Assembly: GCF_052161655.1 (NCBI RefSeq)
Contig: NZ_CP197418.1
Coordinates: 6,200,001-6,264,000, forward strand
DNA: 64,000 nt
Source: Novipirellula sp052161655
GTDB taxonomy: Bacteria; Planctomycetota; Planctomycetia; Pirellulales; Pirellulaceae
Direction: 5' to 3'
The notes below the pieces were generated by a model. That model was not told the DNA's origin and did not search any database. It saw only the letters and a list, made by a program, of their open reading frames with translations. Position 1 is the stretch's first letter. The number at the start of each line of letters is the position of its first letter. Positions 1 to 7,927 of the stretch are shown here, in pieces. Both the position numbers and the translations under genes were made by a program.

Positions 1-205
1 TTTAAGGCGACCAACGATGCACGCTAGCCTCGGTAGGGATGTAGGGCCGGTTCCCACCGGCCAGTCACAACCCGACGCGTGAGCGAGGGACACGACACGA
101 TCAATACTCTCTTGCTAACGCATTGGGGAGTATGGAAAAACTCGCAACTTCAAAATGCGTGAGCTATGATGTCCGCCAGTCTTGGGCTATCGCCGTTTGA
201 ATGTG
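1..205. other. Array left edge, no gene seen
   Basis: No convincing reading frame. It holds a perfect hairpin ggccgg-ttccca-ccggcc near 47-64. A possible attC half lies at about 194-200 (gtttgaa), just past the stop of the next gene, with a second possible core (gctaac followed by gcattg) near 114-119. The arms were not resolved, so an attC here is only suggested. Confidence 0.35.
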
Positions 206-1063
206 TCACCGAAACGTGTCAAGTGCGAAGTCGTAGGTGTTGAGGTGCCCCTCTACCACGGAATCATAACCTGTCTTCTGAACCGGCTGGTATCCGCCAG
301 CAAGATTCCAGACGATCGGCACCGACGCTTTGCGGCAGGATGAGAAAATAATCGAATCACGTATTCCGGCTTCAGCAAGCGTCAATATCCCGCCTCCTGC
401 AGGGTCACCAACCAGAACGTCCATGCCAGCTTGGTAGATTACAAAATCAAAATCTCCCGTGCTGATTGAGTTCGATATGCGTTCGATTTCTGCCAAGTAT
501 TTTGACGCTTGATCCCGATGCGTGAATCGAAAGCCAAACGAATTGTGGTGAATCCGATCGTCGGCAAGTCGCATGAGAATGTCATCCGTGCCGTCGCCAC
601 GGTGAAAATCGCAATCGAGAATCAGCACGCTGTTGACAGATGGAGAGTTGAGTACGTGACGCGCAGTCAGCGGCAACGCATTAAGAGCACAGAAGGACCC
701 AGGCCGTGACCAGTGTGCGTGGTGAAATCCTGAGGTAGGAGAAAAAGAGCAGCCGGTTTCGACAGCATCCGTTGCGGCTGCAATCATGCTAGCCGCGGCA
801 ATTGCGATGGAATTGGCCATCCGTGCTGAGGCAGGAATTGAAGCCTCGTCGAACGTGTTAGGATCAACGTTCGACACCAAACGCACAAAGTCGTCATCGT
901 GCGTTCCGCTCCAGCATTCCCAAGGAAGAGGCTCGAAACCATCATTTGCATGGAAGTCCGCGGATTGACGCAGTGCGCAGATCAATCGGTGCGTCTTTTC
1001 GTGAGAAGGAATCGTCAAATCAGAATCGCTGACGATCATCTCATCGCGAAAAAAAGTTTGCAT
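206..1063 (-). CDS. Histone deacetylase / AcuC-family deacetylase (integron cassette)
   Basis: A 285-aa protein with the arginase/deacetylase fold signature, probably a zinc-dependent hydrolase of acyl-lysine, acylpolyamine or a similar amide. Visible motifs are the His pair in SGFHHAHW (about residues 112-118), the metal motif DCDFHRGDGT (Asp152, His154), AGMD with the third metal Asp at about 215, and the Tyr of LAGGY at about 258. It is shorter than typical AcuC (about 310-375 aa), and the second His of the usual DxDxHH is Arg. The ATG lies 17 nt past a candidate attC core, GTTCGTCA on the minus strand (1081-1088), matching other cassette genes here. The substrate cannot be told from sequence. 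Confidence 0.8.
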   Translation of the reverse strand: MQTFFRDEMIVSDSDLTIPSHEKTHRLICALRQSADFHANDGFEPLPWECWSGTHDDDFVRLVSNVDPNTFDEASIPASARMANSIAIAAASMIAAATDAVETGCSFSPTSGFHHAHWSRPGSFCALNALPLTARHVLNSPSVNSVLILDCDFHRGDGTDDILMRLADDRIHHNSFGFRFTHRDQASKYLAEIERISNSISTGDFDFVIYQAGMDVLVGDPAGGGILTLAEAGIRDSIIFSSCRKASVPIVWNLAGGYQPVQKTGYDSVVEGHLNTYDFALDTFR

Positions 1064-1170
1064 AGTATATCTGTCCGATATGACGAACGGCGGTCGTTTC
1101 CGAGGAATGCCAATCTAGTCTCCATTTGTAAACACAATGTCGCCCACCGTCGCTCAGTACAATCGCTGGA

Positions 1171-1695
1171 CTACTCGCCATCTGGGAAAGCTTTGGTGAT
1201 GTCGATACCTCGTTCGGCGAGAAACGCAGATACGCGCCGGCGCTTAGAGTAGTCATTGGTCGAGAGGTCGAAGATCGTCTCTTCGAGTTCAGTGGTGTAG
1301 TACGGATCAGCTCCCGCGTCGAGCAGTATGGCCATGAGGTCAGTCCGGCCGAGGTGTAAACAGCAATGAAGGGGGCAGTCGTTCACGTCGGATGATAGGT
1401 TCGGGTCTGCACCATGGGCGAGCAATGCAGCAACCATCGCCGAGTCGCCAAGTTGACATGCAATCGTGAGCGGAGTGTCACCGAAATCGTTGCAGCGGTT
1501 CACGTCGAAGCCATTTTTGACACAGAACACTGCGGCGTCGACGAAGCCCTCCGTCACCAGGAAGTGAAGAGCCGTCTCCGATCGGAAGTTCGTACTCCGG
1601 AGTTCAGGGTATCGGCGAAGCAGTCCGACTGCAGCAGTTCGATCACGAGCGGCTGCGTCGATGAAGTCGCCAACGATCTTGTTGTCGAGCACCAT
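1171..1695 (-). CDS. Ankyrin-repeat protein (cassette gene)
   Basis: 174 aa made almost entirely of ankyrin repeats, with recurrent 'G-T/D-PL..A...G....V..LL..GADP' patterns at about residues 38-70, 71-103 and 104-136 and a weaker repeat at each end. Ankyrin arrays bind partner proteins; no catalytic domain or signal peptide is seen, so it is probably cytoplasmic. The ATG lies 13 nt past a possible attC core (GTTTCTAA on the minus strand, 1709-1716). Its partner is unknown. Isolated small ankyrin proteins are common in mobile and accessory DNA. Confidence 0.75.
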   Translation of the reverse strand: MVLDNKIVGDFIDAAARDRTAAVGLLRRYPELRSTNFRSETALHFLVTEGFVDAAVFCVKNGFDVNRCNDFGDTPLTIACQLGDSAMVAALLAHGADPNLSSDVNDCPLHCCLHLGRTDLMAILLDAGADPYYTTELEETIFDLSTNDYSKRRRVSAFLAERGIDITKAFPDGE

Positions 1696-1819
1696 TCAAT
1701 AGCTCATTTTAGAAACAGATGGAAACAGCGGGCGGCGGCGAACAACTCAACGACTGCGAATCCGACGACTGCCGCCGGACCAGAGCAATCGCTGGAGATC
1801 CGCATCTGTACACTGACCC

Positions 1820-2074
1820 TCAATTCATACCGATGTACACATGTTGATGCTGGGTCTTGATCTTAACTCCCCATCCAATATCCTGGACCGCGATTCCCCA
1901 AGGCATCCACCAACGCAGATACAAGAGATAGCCGTCGCGTAGCGGTCCGACGGGGAACGTCATGCAGCGGCCAACAGGGGAGTAAACGAGCAGGAACGCT
2001 CGCTGCGACTTTGGTGCTTGATAAAGATCTGGGTTGTAAGTGGCGTGAGTAAATCTGTTGACAACCCGAAGCAA
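1820..2074 (-). CDS. Possible small hypothetical protein
   Basis: An 84-codon frame from a TTG, containing an aromatic-rich stretch near 'YLRWWMPWGIAVQD'. No family was recognised. It overlaps competing frames on the same strand, and the region between the neighbouring cassette genes is otherwise empty, so a short cassette ORF is plausible but not proved. The N-terminus is uncertain because the sequence just upstream looks like part of an attC (gttcgtcg at 2102-2109). Confidence 0.3.
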   Translation of the reverse strand: MLRVVNRFTHATYNPDLYQAPKSQRAFLLVYSPVGRCMTFPVGPLRDGYLLYLRWWMPWGIAVQDIGWGVKIKTQHQHVYIGMN

Positions 2075-2113
2075 AATTTCGCCAAACAGGTGCAGCAGTT
2101 TGTTCGTCGTTGA

Positions 2114-2761
2114 TTAAACACCCGCCCCATGGCAGTGTTGACATTTTCCAGTGCCTCCGCACCTCGGGCATCCCGTCGCGACACCGGTTCCTTTTCGGAT
2201 GCAATAGCAGTCGCCCGTTCCCTTGCACGTGCTGCAAGGTTGTTGCTTTATTTTTGTCTCGATTTCTGTCGCGAAGGTTGCGTCCGGTATTTCCTCGCCA
2301 ATGACGCCAGTGAAGTTATTGGGTAAATGTTCTTTTTGGTCGTCGAAAAACCATGCAATTTCATCGCAAACCATTGCGTGTAATTCCACAGACCTGTGAG
2401 GAATTTGTATCGGCGATATGTGTTCGATCTCAGAATCGTTATCCAAGAACCGTTTTGAGAACCCTAATAATGGGTAGTCTGTTATTCCATCAGACCGAAT
2501 CCAACATTGGTCGATAGTGTTACAAATAGAAAACGCAGAACGTTCGCACGCAATTCGGCGTTTCGGTTTGCTTAAACCGGACTCCTTTAGAGCATCGTTT
2601 AGGTCGGCGATTAGTACTCGCACGAAACCACGTGCGGATCGCCAATAATCGTCTTCATCCTGTTCAAACATTGCAGTTTCAGACATAAGGTTCTTGATTT
2701 CACGAACGGTAAGGGGTGGCGGGAGTTGATCCTCTAGTTCGAAACTCGCGACAACCGCCAC
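2114..2761 (-). CDS. Hypothetical protein with C-terminal CxxCxGxG zinc motif
   Basis: 215 aa. The N-terminal 170 residues are not recognised. The C-terminus carries paired DnaJ-type cysteine motifs: CSTCKGTGDC (about 178-187), CPRCGGTGKC and CQHCHGAG at the very end. These should bind zinc, and such motifs are also common in planctomycete proteins unrelated to chaperones. A GTG at 2761 gives the longest frame but falls inside the attC at 2748-2809; the first in-frame ATG is at 2686. The stop is followed within a few bases by another R''-like sequence (GACGAAC on the minus strand), as expected of a cassette gene. Confidence 0.6.
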   Translation of the reverse strand: MAVVASFELEDQLPPPLTVREIKNLMSETAMFEQDEDDYWRSARGFVRVLIADLNDALKESGLSKPKRRIACERSAFSICNTIDQCWIRSDGITDYPLLGFSKRFLDNDSEIEHISPIQIPHRSVELHAMVCDEIAWFFDDQKEHLPNNFTGVIGEEIPDATFATEIETKIKQQPCSTCKGTGDCYCIRKGTGVATGCPRCGGTGKCQHCHGAGV

Positions 2762-2809
2762 TCCCGTGCAATGCTCTGGATTATTCCGTCTTGCACAGCT
2801 AAGTTTCGC
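2748..2809 (-). other. attC-like recombination site
   Basis: Read on the minus strand: R'' gcgaaac, spacer ttagc, arm tgtgcaa, loop, arm ttgcac, then spacer and R' core gttgtcgc. The AAC/GTT cores and a 6-bp inner stem are complementary and the spacer is not, as in attC sites. It is short (about 62 bp) and its arms are weaker than at the best sites. Confidence 0.5.
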
Positions 2810-2812
2810 GAA

Positions 2813-3304
2813 TCAGCTTGATGAATCATCAGGTGCTAGGCGGTCCTGTTGCAGTCCAAGGTATCGCATCGAGAGATTAAGTGAAATCACCAAACATAGC
2901 ATCAGCGAGACGAATCCAACTTCAAGCGACAATACGTAGTGAACCGTCGAGAGCTTTCTCTGTGGGGCAAACGCGTAAAATACCGAGGTGCCACTAATGC
3001 AACATATTAGGAAACAAACGAGCCAGCTCTTGACGAGCCACCTCGTTGCGAATTTGCGGGTAGTTTGACGTTGGACTCCCCATGACACAATTGCCATCGC
3101 TCCAAACACCGGAATGGCAGCAAACAGGAAAGTGAACAGAGATACCGTTATTGTGGCTTGCCAAAAAGACTCTATAGCAATCGCGTGATGGCTAAACAGA
3201 AATGCGATAATTCCACTGTTGCACACCAACGATAACGTGATGCCAATCCAGAACACGTTAGACGCGCTAACGGCTTTCAATTGCAAAACTCCAAAATATG
3301 ACAA
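2813..3304 (-). CDS. Small integral membrane protein (cassette gene)
   Basis: About 163 aa with four hydrophobic segments (about residues 15-40, 45-72, 90-112 and 125-150), so an inner-membrane protein; no family recognised. A longer frame begins at an ATG at 3379, but those codons lie inside the attC at 3323-3413. The TTG at 3304 is 18 nt past the attC core, the same distance seen for other genes in the array, and is preferred. It ends in a short polar tail with Asp and Ser. Confidence 0.6.
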   Translation of the reverse strand: MSYFGVLQLKAVSASNVFWIGITLSLVCNSGIIAFLFSHHAIAIESFWQATITVSLFTFLFAAIPVFGAMAIVSWGVQRQTTRKFATRWLVKSWLVCFLICCISGTSVFYAFAPQRKLSTVHYVLSLEVGFVSLMLCLVISLNLSMRYLGLQQDRLAPDDSSS

Positions 3305-3322
3305 CGTCTGCGTGCTCCAAGT

Positions 3323-3413
3323 CGGGTAACGGTCGCGTGACCGGGGACGGTGAGTCGGATTTGCCATTTGCAAAAACACGATGTCGTCCTCCGTCTCTAC
3401 GGCATGGTTACCC
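3323..3413 (-). other. attC recombination site
   Basis: Read on the minus strand: R'' gggtaac, spacer catgc, arm cgtagagacggagg, central loop, arm ccccggtcac, spacer gcgacc, R' gttacccg. The outer cores are perfectly complementary (gggtaac/gttaccc), the arms pair with an extra base on the R'' side, and the spacers do not pair. This is the diagnostic layout of a folded attC. The upstream gene's stop lies 11 nt before it. Confidence 0.75.
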
Positions 3414-3424
3414 GTCGACTTGCG

Positions 3425-3798
3425 TCAATCAACGGGAAAGTTTTCAGCGTGACATCGCAAAGTATCAGCATACTCTCGATTGAACGAACCATGCGGACGT
3501 TCGCCGTCACGAAAGTATCGCTCAAGCTGTGTACGTGGTGTGATCCAGTGCATAGTCAGGCCGCGAGTTTGGGCAATTACGTCGTTGGGCAAGTGTGGGA
3601 TTCGCCCAGCGTGAAAATCTTTCAACGCTTTGAAATCAACGGAAATATGGGATGAGGCGTATTCGATCGTACGCGGCGTGGGCAGATCTTGAGTGTGGTA
3701 TTCGTATCCGATCAGATCTTCCCAGCGTGGACGGCAGCACGATACGGATCAGCGGAAATCGCAGGATGCGGAGATTCGTATGGGTTTGCGTCCGTCAC
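3425..3798 (-). pseudogene. Cassette gene probably broken by a frameshift
   Basis: A GTG at 3798, 15 nt past an attC core, opens a frame starting 'VTDANPYESPHP', a typical planctomycete small-protein N-terminus, but it stops after 28 codons at 3712. A second minus frame takes over and runs without a stop to 3425, 11 nt before the next attC, reading 'DLIGYEYHTQDLPTPRTIEY'. Its only in-track start is a TTG at 3625, although protein-like sequence extends upstream of it. One indel near 3735 would join both halves into about 120 aa. No family recognised. If the frameshift is not real, the gene is 3425-3625 or slightly longer. Confidence 0.45.
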
Positions 3799-3812
3799 AG
3801 TCGGATTTCAGT

Positions 3813-3820
3813 CGGGTAAC
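3813..3820 (-). other. attC R' core
   Basis: gttacccg on the minus strand, followed inward by the 6-nt spacer caattc, identical in core to the site at 3323-3330. The opposite arm could not be paired convincingly in 3830-3910, so only this half is claimed. The rest, to 4104, has no convincing gene, only a 7-bp hairpin ggggacg/cgtcccc (3966-3990). Confidence 0.45.
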
Positions 3821-4104
3821 GAATTGCGATCTCTCCGGCTTCTTTACAAACGGATTGATCGTGCGCCCAAACGAGATCGCTTTGGGGCTTGACGTTTTTA
3901 ATCAAACATCGATTGATTTCTTCACCGATTCTACCCCGGCCAAAGATGCTGCGGCAACCTGGTTGGGGACGCTAATGCTTGCCGTCCCCTTTGATTCACT
4001 CATCGAAATCACGTCAGCGTTGACCGGGCCGCGTCCAGCTAACATTGAATGAAAGAACGACGCATTCCGCGGCTCCGCGTCCAACGCTTTGTACTGCCCT
4101 CAAA

Positions 4105-4662
4105 CTAGGTCCATCCAAATTTTAGTAGCGCCCGGCCACATTGGGGACAAGGTGATCGCAGCTTAGCGAGGTCGATGTTGGCAATATGGCATATTGGACA
4201 ATAGACACCATCGTCCGGGAGCGGGATGGATTCTCTCAATTCAGATAGTTTAGACGCTTCGCGATACACCTCTTCAGCACTTGCGTCCGGCGATGGTAGC
4301 CCAGAGGCTTCCGGATTCGTGATCGTTGAATTCAGCGGGGTCGTCGAAATCCACTCGTCCGCAAGATGGTTCGCGTTGTCGTCAAATCGATCGGTAATGT
4401 CCAATTGGCTAAAGGACAATGCTTTGGGATCAATCAGTTCTATCTTTCGTAGTCGGAGAGTCAACACACCAGACTTTGTGAACTCCTTCTTCGATTGCGG
4501 TTCTGCATGCACAACTGACCAATCAGCGTCGCCAATGTGTAAGGTTGTCTCCGTTGCGAATGAATCTGGTAGATTCGCTGGCGGCATTTCGGACTCAGCA
4601 AACACTTCACTGTTTGCATCGTTGATAAAGGTCACCAGCACTTTTCGACTAAACCATGACAT
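4105..4662 (-). CDS. Hypothetical protein with C-terminal zinc ribbon (cassette gene)
   Basis: 185 aa starting 'MSWFSRKVLVTFIND'. The body is unrecognised; the C-terminus has a CPICHIANIDL...CPQCGRALL zinc ribbon (two CxxC pairs about 20 residues apart). A longer frame to 4821 exists, but ATG 4662 is preferred because it lies 15 nt past the attC core at 4677-4684, has a purine-rich aaagaag before it, and its codons beyond would cross the attC and the neighbouring gene. The zinc ribbon suggests a protein- or nucleic-acid-binding role. Confidence 0.65.
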   Translation of the reverse strand: MSWFSRKVLVTFINDANSEVFAESEMPPANLPDSFATETTLHIGDADWSVVHAEPQSKKEFTKSGVLTLRLRKIELIDPKALSFSQLDITDRFDDNANHLADEWISTTPLNSTITNPEASGLPSPDASAEEVYREASKLSELRESIPLPDDGVYCPICHIANIDLAKLRSPCPQCGRALLKFGWT

Positions 4663-4676
4663 CTGGACTTCTTTGT

Positions 4677-4760
4677 GAGAGAACGGCAGCGATATGCGAA
4701 CGCCGGGCGAACGGCAACCAATTGAAACCGTTGACCACCGCCGCTCCGTCACCATCGGAC
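4677..4760 (-). other. attC-like site, R' half clear
   Basis: The minus-strand core gttctctc (4677-4684) is preceded by spacer gctgcc, the same six bases as at the split attC at 7855-7860. Further in lies accaccgccgctccgtc (+ strand, near 4735), a 17-mer that recurs inside the site at 6087-6200. The R'' core is degenerate. Confidence 0.45.
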
Positions 4761-4762
4761 TA

Positions 4763-5176
4763 CTATCCTTTTTGCTTTTCGGGTATGACGCGTCGCGAAT
4801 TCTTTTCGGTTCGCAAGGCATACGCAGCCCACACTATGCAGGCAGCGGTAACCGCGATTGCAAAACCCAAACCCAGTTTGGTTGCGGGAGGAGCAGGCAA
4901 AAGCAAACAAACGAGCAAATAGAGCAAGATTGGGTGAACTACCTTGCCCCAGCTTTGCGGTACCAAATATCCAAGTTCAGCGGCAGTGCAGCGAACGAAT
5001 ATGTGAAACGAAGCGAGAAAAAGTGGGATGAACAACCAGGGGGCAAACGCCGCGTGTCCGAGCGGAGCTAGGTAGAAACGTGTGGTCCAGGGAAAACTAA
5101 ATCCAACTAGCGACACTGTCAGCAAGAATGCAGACCACAGTAATTGAGCGCCATTCGTATTTTGCGGAGAGTCCAT
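4763..5176 (-). CDS. Small membrane protein (cassette gene)
   Basis: 137 aa with four predicted membrane helices (about residues 13-32, 42-62, 82-95 and 100-118) and a basic C-terminus ending in RTEKNSRRVIPEKQKG. No family recognised. The ATG at 5176 is within 'aaaccatgg', a sequence resembling attC R'' arms elsewhere in the array, but no clear R' core was found ahead of it, so this cassette's upstream boundary is eroded. Confidence 0.65.
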   Translation of the reverse strand: MDSPQNTNGAQLLWSAFLLTVSLVGFSFPWTTRFYLAPLGHAAFAPWLFIPLFLASFHIFVRCTAAELGYLVPQSWGKVVHPILLYLLVCLLLPAPPATKLGLGFAIAVTAACIVWAAYALRTEKNSRRVIPEKQKG

Positions 5177-5289
5177 GGTTTAAGCGTCGGGTGTTAGAGT
5201 TCTTTGTCGGAGGACGGTACGGATATTCGAATGCCGATGACAGTCACCCTTTTCCAAAACGCGAACCAATCGGCACTTTCATCCATTTG

Positions 5290-6027
5290 TTAGCTACCGT
5301 CTTTTGTTGTTTGGATGTGAACAACGGTGCTATCCACCGGATCGTCGGTACGTGTCCACTGAGCAATAGGGCGGCCACGACGACGCCACCATGAACCAGC
5401 TTTTTCTTGCGGGTATCGTGCAGGCGAGTCCTCCCAGGTTTCCTGTCGACCGTACGGTGTCATGTCCAGCAAATGCAGAGTAGGGAGCATGGCTTCGATT
5501 CCGCGCCATTTCGTTTCGTATGTTTGGAACACTCGTTCGTCAGTCCGCAAGTAGCAGCGAAGGTCGCCACCGTCCCGAGTCGTCAACGCGTCGCCGGAGT
5601 CGGCAGTCGAATACCACGGTGCCGTCCACCCCATGAAGTCGCGGTAAGCGACAATCTCGTCAATCGCACCGCTGCTAAAGACGGCGTAGGTTACGTCGCG
5701 GTCAGCGAGGTAGGCTTGGACGGCTGCAGTCATTGCAGTTTGGCTGTGCGTGCACCCTTCGCATTGCTTGTGGTGGGGGGCGCCGCTGTTCCACATGAAG
5801 TGATAGACCATTAACACACGCCGGTTTTCGAAAACCTGATGCAAAGGCATGGCACCATTTTGGCCTACCACAGTGACCGAATCCATCGGCGTCATCGGCA
5901 GTCGCCGCCGAGCGGCAGCGATTTCGTCTCCCTTACGCGTGTGTGCTTTTTCGCGAACCAGCAGTTCCGCGCGGGCTCGCTCCCACTCTTCTCGGCTCAC
6001 GATTTTGGGGGTTGGCGATTCAGTCAT
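5290..6027 (-). CDS. DUF899 thioredoxin-fold protein (cassette gene)
   Basis: 245 aa matching the DUF899 pattern: an N-terminal 'SREEWERARAELLVREKAHTR', a strand 'VLMVYHFMW', then CEGCTHS with Cys89 and Cys92 in the thioredoxin CxxC position. Family members are thioredoxin-like proteins of unknown substrate, probably cytoplasmic; a thiol-redox role is inferred from fold and CxxC. The C-terminus 'GSWWRRRGRP' is family-like. The ATG is 60 nt past an attC core (6087-6094). Just after the stop, the minus strand reads gctaac-aaatg-gatg, a good R'' half. Such genes are frequent in environmental integrons. Confidence 0.85.
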   Translation of the reverse strand: MTESPTPKIVSREEWERARAELLVREKAHTRKGDEIAAARRRLPMTPMDSVTVVGQNGAMPLHQVFENRRVLMVYHFMWNSGAPHHKQCEGCTHSQTAMTAAVQAYLADRDVTYAVFSSGAIDEIVAYRDFMGWTAPWYSTADSGDALTTRDGGDLRCYLRTDERVFQTYETKWRGIEAMLPTLHLLDMTPYGRQETWEDSPARYPQEKAGSWWRRRGRPIAQWTRTDDPVDSTVVHIQTTKDGS

Positions 6028-6086
6028 TGTATTGTCCTGTTCTCGGTGATTGGATCGAAAACTGTGTTTGCGCCATGAACTTTGGT

Positions 6087-6200
6087 CCGATAACGTTACC
6101 GATCAGCCGGCGGCGACGAACGTCGCAGCCACTCCCAAAAAGCCCACCACCGCCGCTCCGTCGGCCTCGGATGATTACCCGAGGCGTGTGCTGAGTTAGG
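6087..6200 (-). other. attC-like recombination site
   Basis: The minus-strand R' gttatcgg (6087-6094) with spacer ggtaac and arm ccgccggctgatc is clear. The R'' side has cctaac at 6195-6200, followed by a separate gcctcgg/ccgaggc hairpin. It contains accaccgccgctccgtc, shared with the site near 4735. Arm pairing is only partial. Confidence 0.5.
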
Positions 6201-6240
6201 GACAGTGGAGGTGGAAATCAATTCTATACGATTGAGCATG

Positions 6241-6837
6241 TCATCGTCGCCCAGTCGTTGGGCCAATGTGGTTTCCATTTGTAAATATCTTATCCCGTTC
6301 TTCGTGTGCATCGGATGGTTCATCACTCCGCACTTCCGTTGCTGCCATCGAGGTAAATCGGTTCGTTGCCCAGAAAACGAGAAAGTAAAGCGAGAGGTGC
6401 AAGAGAAACACAAAGATAATTGGCGCCGCGCTCATCGTTGGATGCACCCTCTCAAACAGCGGAACTGCGTTGAGCAGGATCATCATGGGACAGACGTAGG
6501 CGAAAAGCACGGTTGACGTAATGTAGATCGAGACCTCAATCGGATCACGCACTAGGGTGGTACGTCGTGCAACTTTCAACCACCAAAAATCCCCAACCAT
6601 CGAACAACAAATTGTCAAAGCAATCTGATTACGTTCGTTGCGGTACGGCAAGAAACAATTCAGGTATGCGTAAATCAGGGCAATGATGAGTTGAAGCGAA
6701 AGTAGGTGAAGGATCCGAAGCGGCCCCCGCGGTTGCTCGTAAATTCGCGATGTCGGCCAAAGTCCGAAGGTCGAAAGAGCAAACGCCAGGATAGTTGCGC
6801 CGACGGTAGCTGGGATTACGTTTGTGTACGTTGTCAA
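6241..6837 (-). CDS. Integral membrane protein (cassette gene)
   Basis: 198 aa from a TTG, with about five hydrophobic segments (near residues 8-28, 42-64, 73-90, 103-125 and 140-160) and a polar, charged C-terminal tail of about 40 residues. No family recognised. The TTG is 13 nt past attcgcca (minus strand, 6851-6858), one base off the gttcgcca core beside the first cassette, so the start fits the array rule. Near the 3' end is gaaccatccgatgcac, shared with the attC at 13715-13805. This suggests the coding end has run into an attC remnant. Confidence 0.6.
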   Translation of the reverse strand: MTTYTNVIPATVGATILAFALSTFGLWPTSRIYEQPRGPLRILHLLSLQLIIALIYAYLNCFLPYRNERNQIALTICCSMVGDFWWLKVARRTTLVRDPIEVSIYITSTVLFAYVCPMMILLNAVPLFERVHPTMSAAPIIFVFLLHLSLYFLVFWATNRFTSMAATEVRSDEPSDAHEERDKIFTNGNHIGPTTGRR

Positions 6838-6945
6838 TCTCGATCAATCCTGGCGAATGGTGGTGTTCACGGGGTTCCGGAGGTTGGCTGGCTGTGCAAA
6901 GTTGTCGTGCCACCGCAACTCACTGGCAACTCGCAGTTCGCCGAT

Positions 6946-7116
6946 CTATTGTTCTGGCAGCAACCATGCGAAATTTGCGGGGCGTACATCAGCCATGCCG
7001 TGCTCTAGCAACGCTATATTGGGTGATTGATCACGCGGGACATGCCGCGACAACGGTTGCTGTTCGGTGTCGAGAACGACGATTGTTTGCCCCGCGATTT
7101 CCTCGTAGTCGGACAT
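6946..7116 (-). CDS. Possible 56-aa hypothetical protein
   Basis: Short frame starting 'MSDYEEIAGQTIVVLDTEQQ', 26 nt downstream of the DUF2200 stop on the same strand. Composition is protein-like but no family is recognised, and no attC separates it from its neighbour. It could be a second gene in that cassette or the remnant of a lost one. The stretch from here to 6838 contains no clear gene. Confidence 0.35.
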   Translation of the reverse strand: MSDYEEIAGQTIVVLDTEQQPLSRHVPRDQSPNIALLEHGMADVRPANFAWLLPEQ

Positions 7117-7142
7117 TGGCAGACGGGGCGTCCCACGCAAGC

Positions 7143-7508
7143 TCATTCTTCACGCAATATCTTTTCGATCTTCCGCCCTTTTGCTAATTCATCGACCAGC
7201 TTGTCCAAGTATCTGACCTGCTGTGTTAATGGGGTCTCAATGTCTTCAACCCGATAGCCACAAATGACACCTGTGATAAGGTGTGCATTGGGATTTATCC
7301 TGGCGTGCTGAAAGAAGTGTTCAAACGTCATTTTGTCGTCGATGCGTTTCTGCAGCTCCTTTTCGTTAAAACCCGTCAGCCAGTTGATCACCTGATGTAG
7401 TTCTTTTTTGGTCCGGCCCTTCTTCTCAACCTTGGCAAGATAGTGTGGGTACACGGAAGCAAAGGTCATTTTTGCAATTCGTTCATCATGATCGTTGGTG
7501 CGGTTCAT
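7143..7508 (-). CDS. DUF2200 family protein (cassette gene)
   Basis: 121 aa, close to the family's usual length. Diagnostic stretches are 'RIAKMTFASVYPHYLAKVEK' near residues 10-29, 'VINWLTGF' and 'FFQHARINPNAHLITGVICG'. DUF2200 is a small soluble family of unknown function, widespread and often in accessory DNA; it is distantly reminiscent of DNA-binding or antitoxin-like proteins, but no function is established from what is seen here. It lies 10 nt downstream of the membrane-protein gene, so the two share one cassette and may be co-translated. Confidence 0.8.
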   Translation of the reverse strand: MNRTNDHDERIAKMTFASVYPHYLAKVEKKGRTKKELHQVINWLTGFNEKELQKRIDDKMTFEHFFQHARINPNAHLITGVICGYRVEDIETPLTQQVRYLDKLVDELAKGRKIEKILREE

Positions 7509-7518
7509 CTTACGCTAC

Positions 7519-7803
7519 TCATTTTACTAATTGCATGCCACTTCTGGTCGTCTTCGCGTCAAAGGTCTCTCCATCGAACTTTTGTTTGTTGACGCCAAGC
7601 AGCCAGTCGACAATTTCGGCGAAGAATATGAAAGGCGCAGTCGCAATCATCCACAGAGCAACCAATCCGATTGTAAGAGGGCTCGCGGACGCCATCTTGA
7701 TGATCAGGGAGATAGCTACCGCAGCAACCACAGAATAAGTTAGTAGCAACTTCAGAGAGAATTGGAAACGCCGACTCGGTTGCTTACTATCGGTCATAAT
7801 CAA
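7519..7803 (-). CDS. Two-helix membrane protein (cassette gene)
   Basis: 94 aa with two hydrophobic helices (about residues 17-37 and 41-62) and basic flanks. The N-terminus 'MIMTDSKQPSRRFQFSLKLL' resembles the FSLRTLL-type leader of many planctomycete membrane proteins. It is followed at 10 nt by the DUF2200 gene. The upstream attC core is at 7847-7854; this gene is the first intact one past the intron and IS insertions. Confidence 0.6.
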   Translation of the reverse strand: MIMTDSKQPSRRFQFSLKLLLTYSVVAAVAISLIIKMASASPLTIGLVALWMIATAPFIFFAEIVDWLLGVNKQKFDGETFDAKTTRSGMQLVK

Positions 7804-7846
7804 TTGAGCTCAGGAAAACGAGAGCATGGGAGGTGACTGGATCTAA

Positions 7847-7927
7847 GGACTAACGGCAGCCATCACCCGGTACGCGCGAGGACGGCTTCCATTTCAAGAA
7901 CGCCCTTTCGCGTGCTCCGGTGCAGTG
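7847..7927 (-). other. attC site split by the group II intron
   Basis: The minus-strand R' gttagtcc, spacer gctgcc and arm cgcgcgtaccgggtgatg lie at 7847-7877. The complementary arm, cactgcaccggagcacgcg on the minus strand, lies at 7909-7927. The intron begins at the next base. The R'' remainder (cctaag-agtatg on the minus strand) resumes at 10037-10048, just past the intron. Joining the flanks restores an almost complete attC with one extra base in the R'' arm. Confidence 0.6.
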
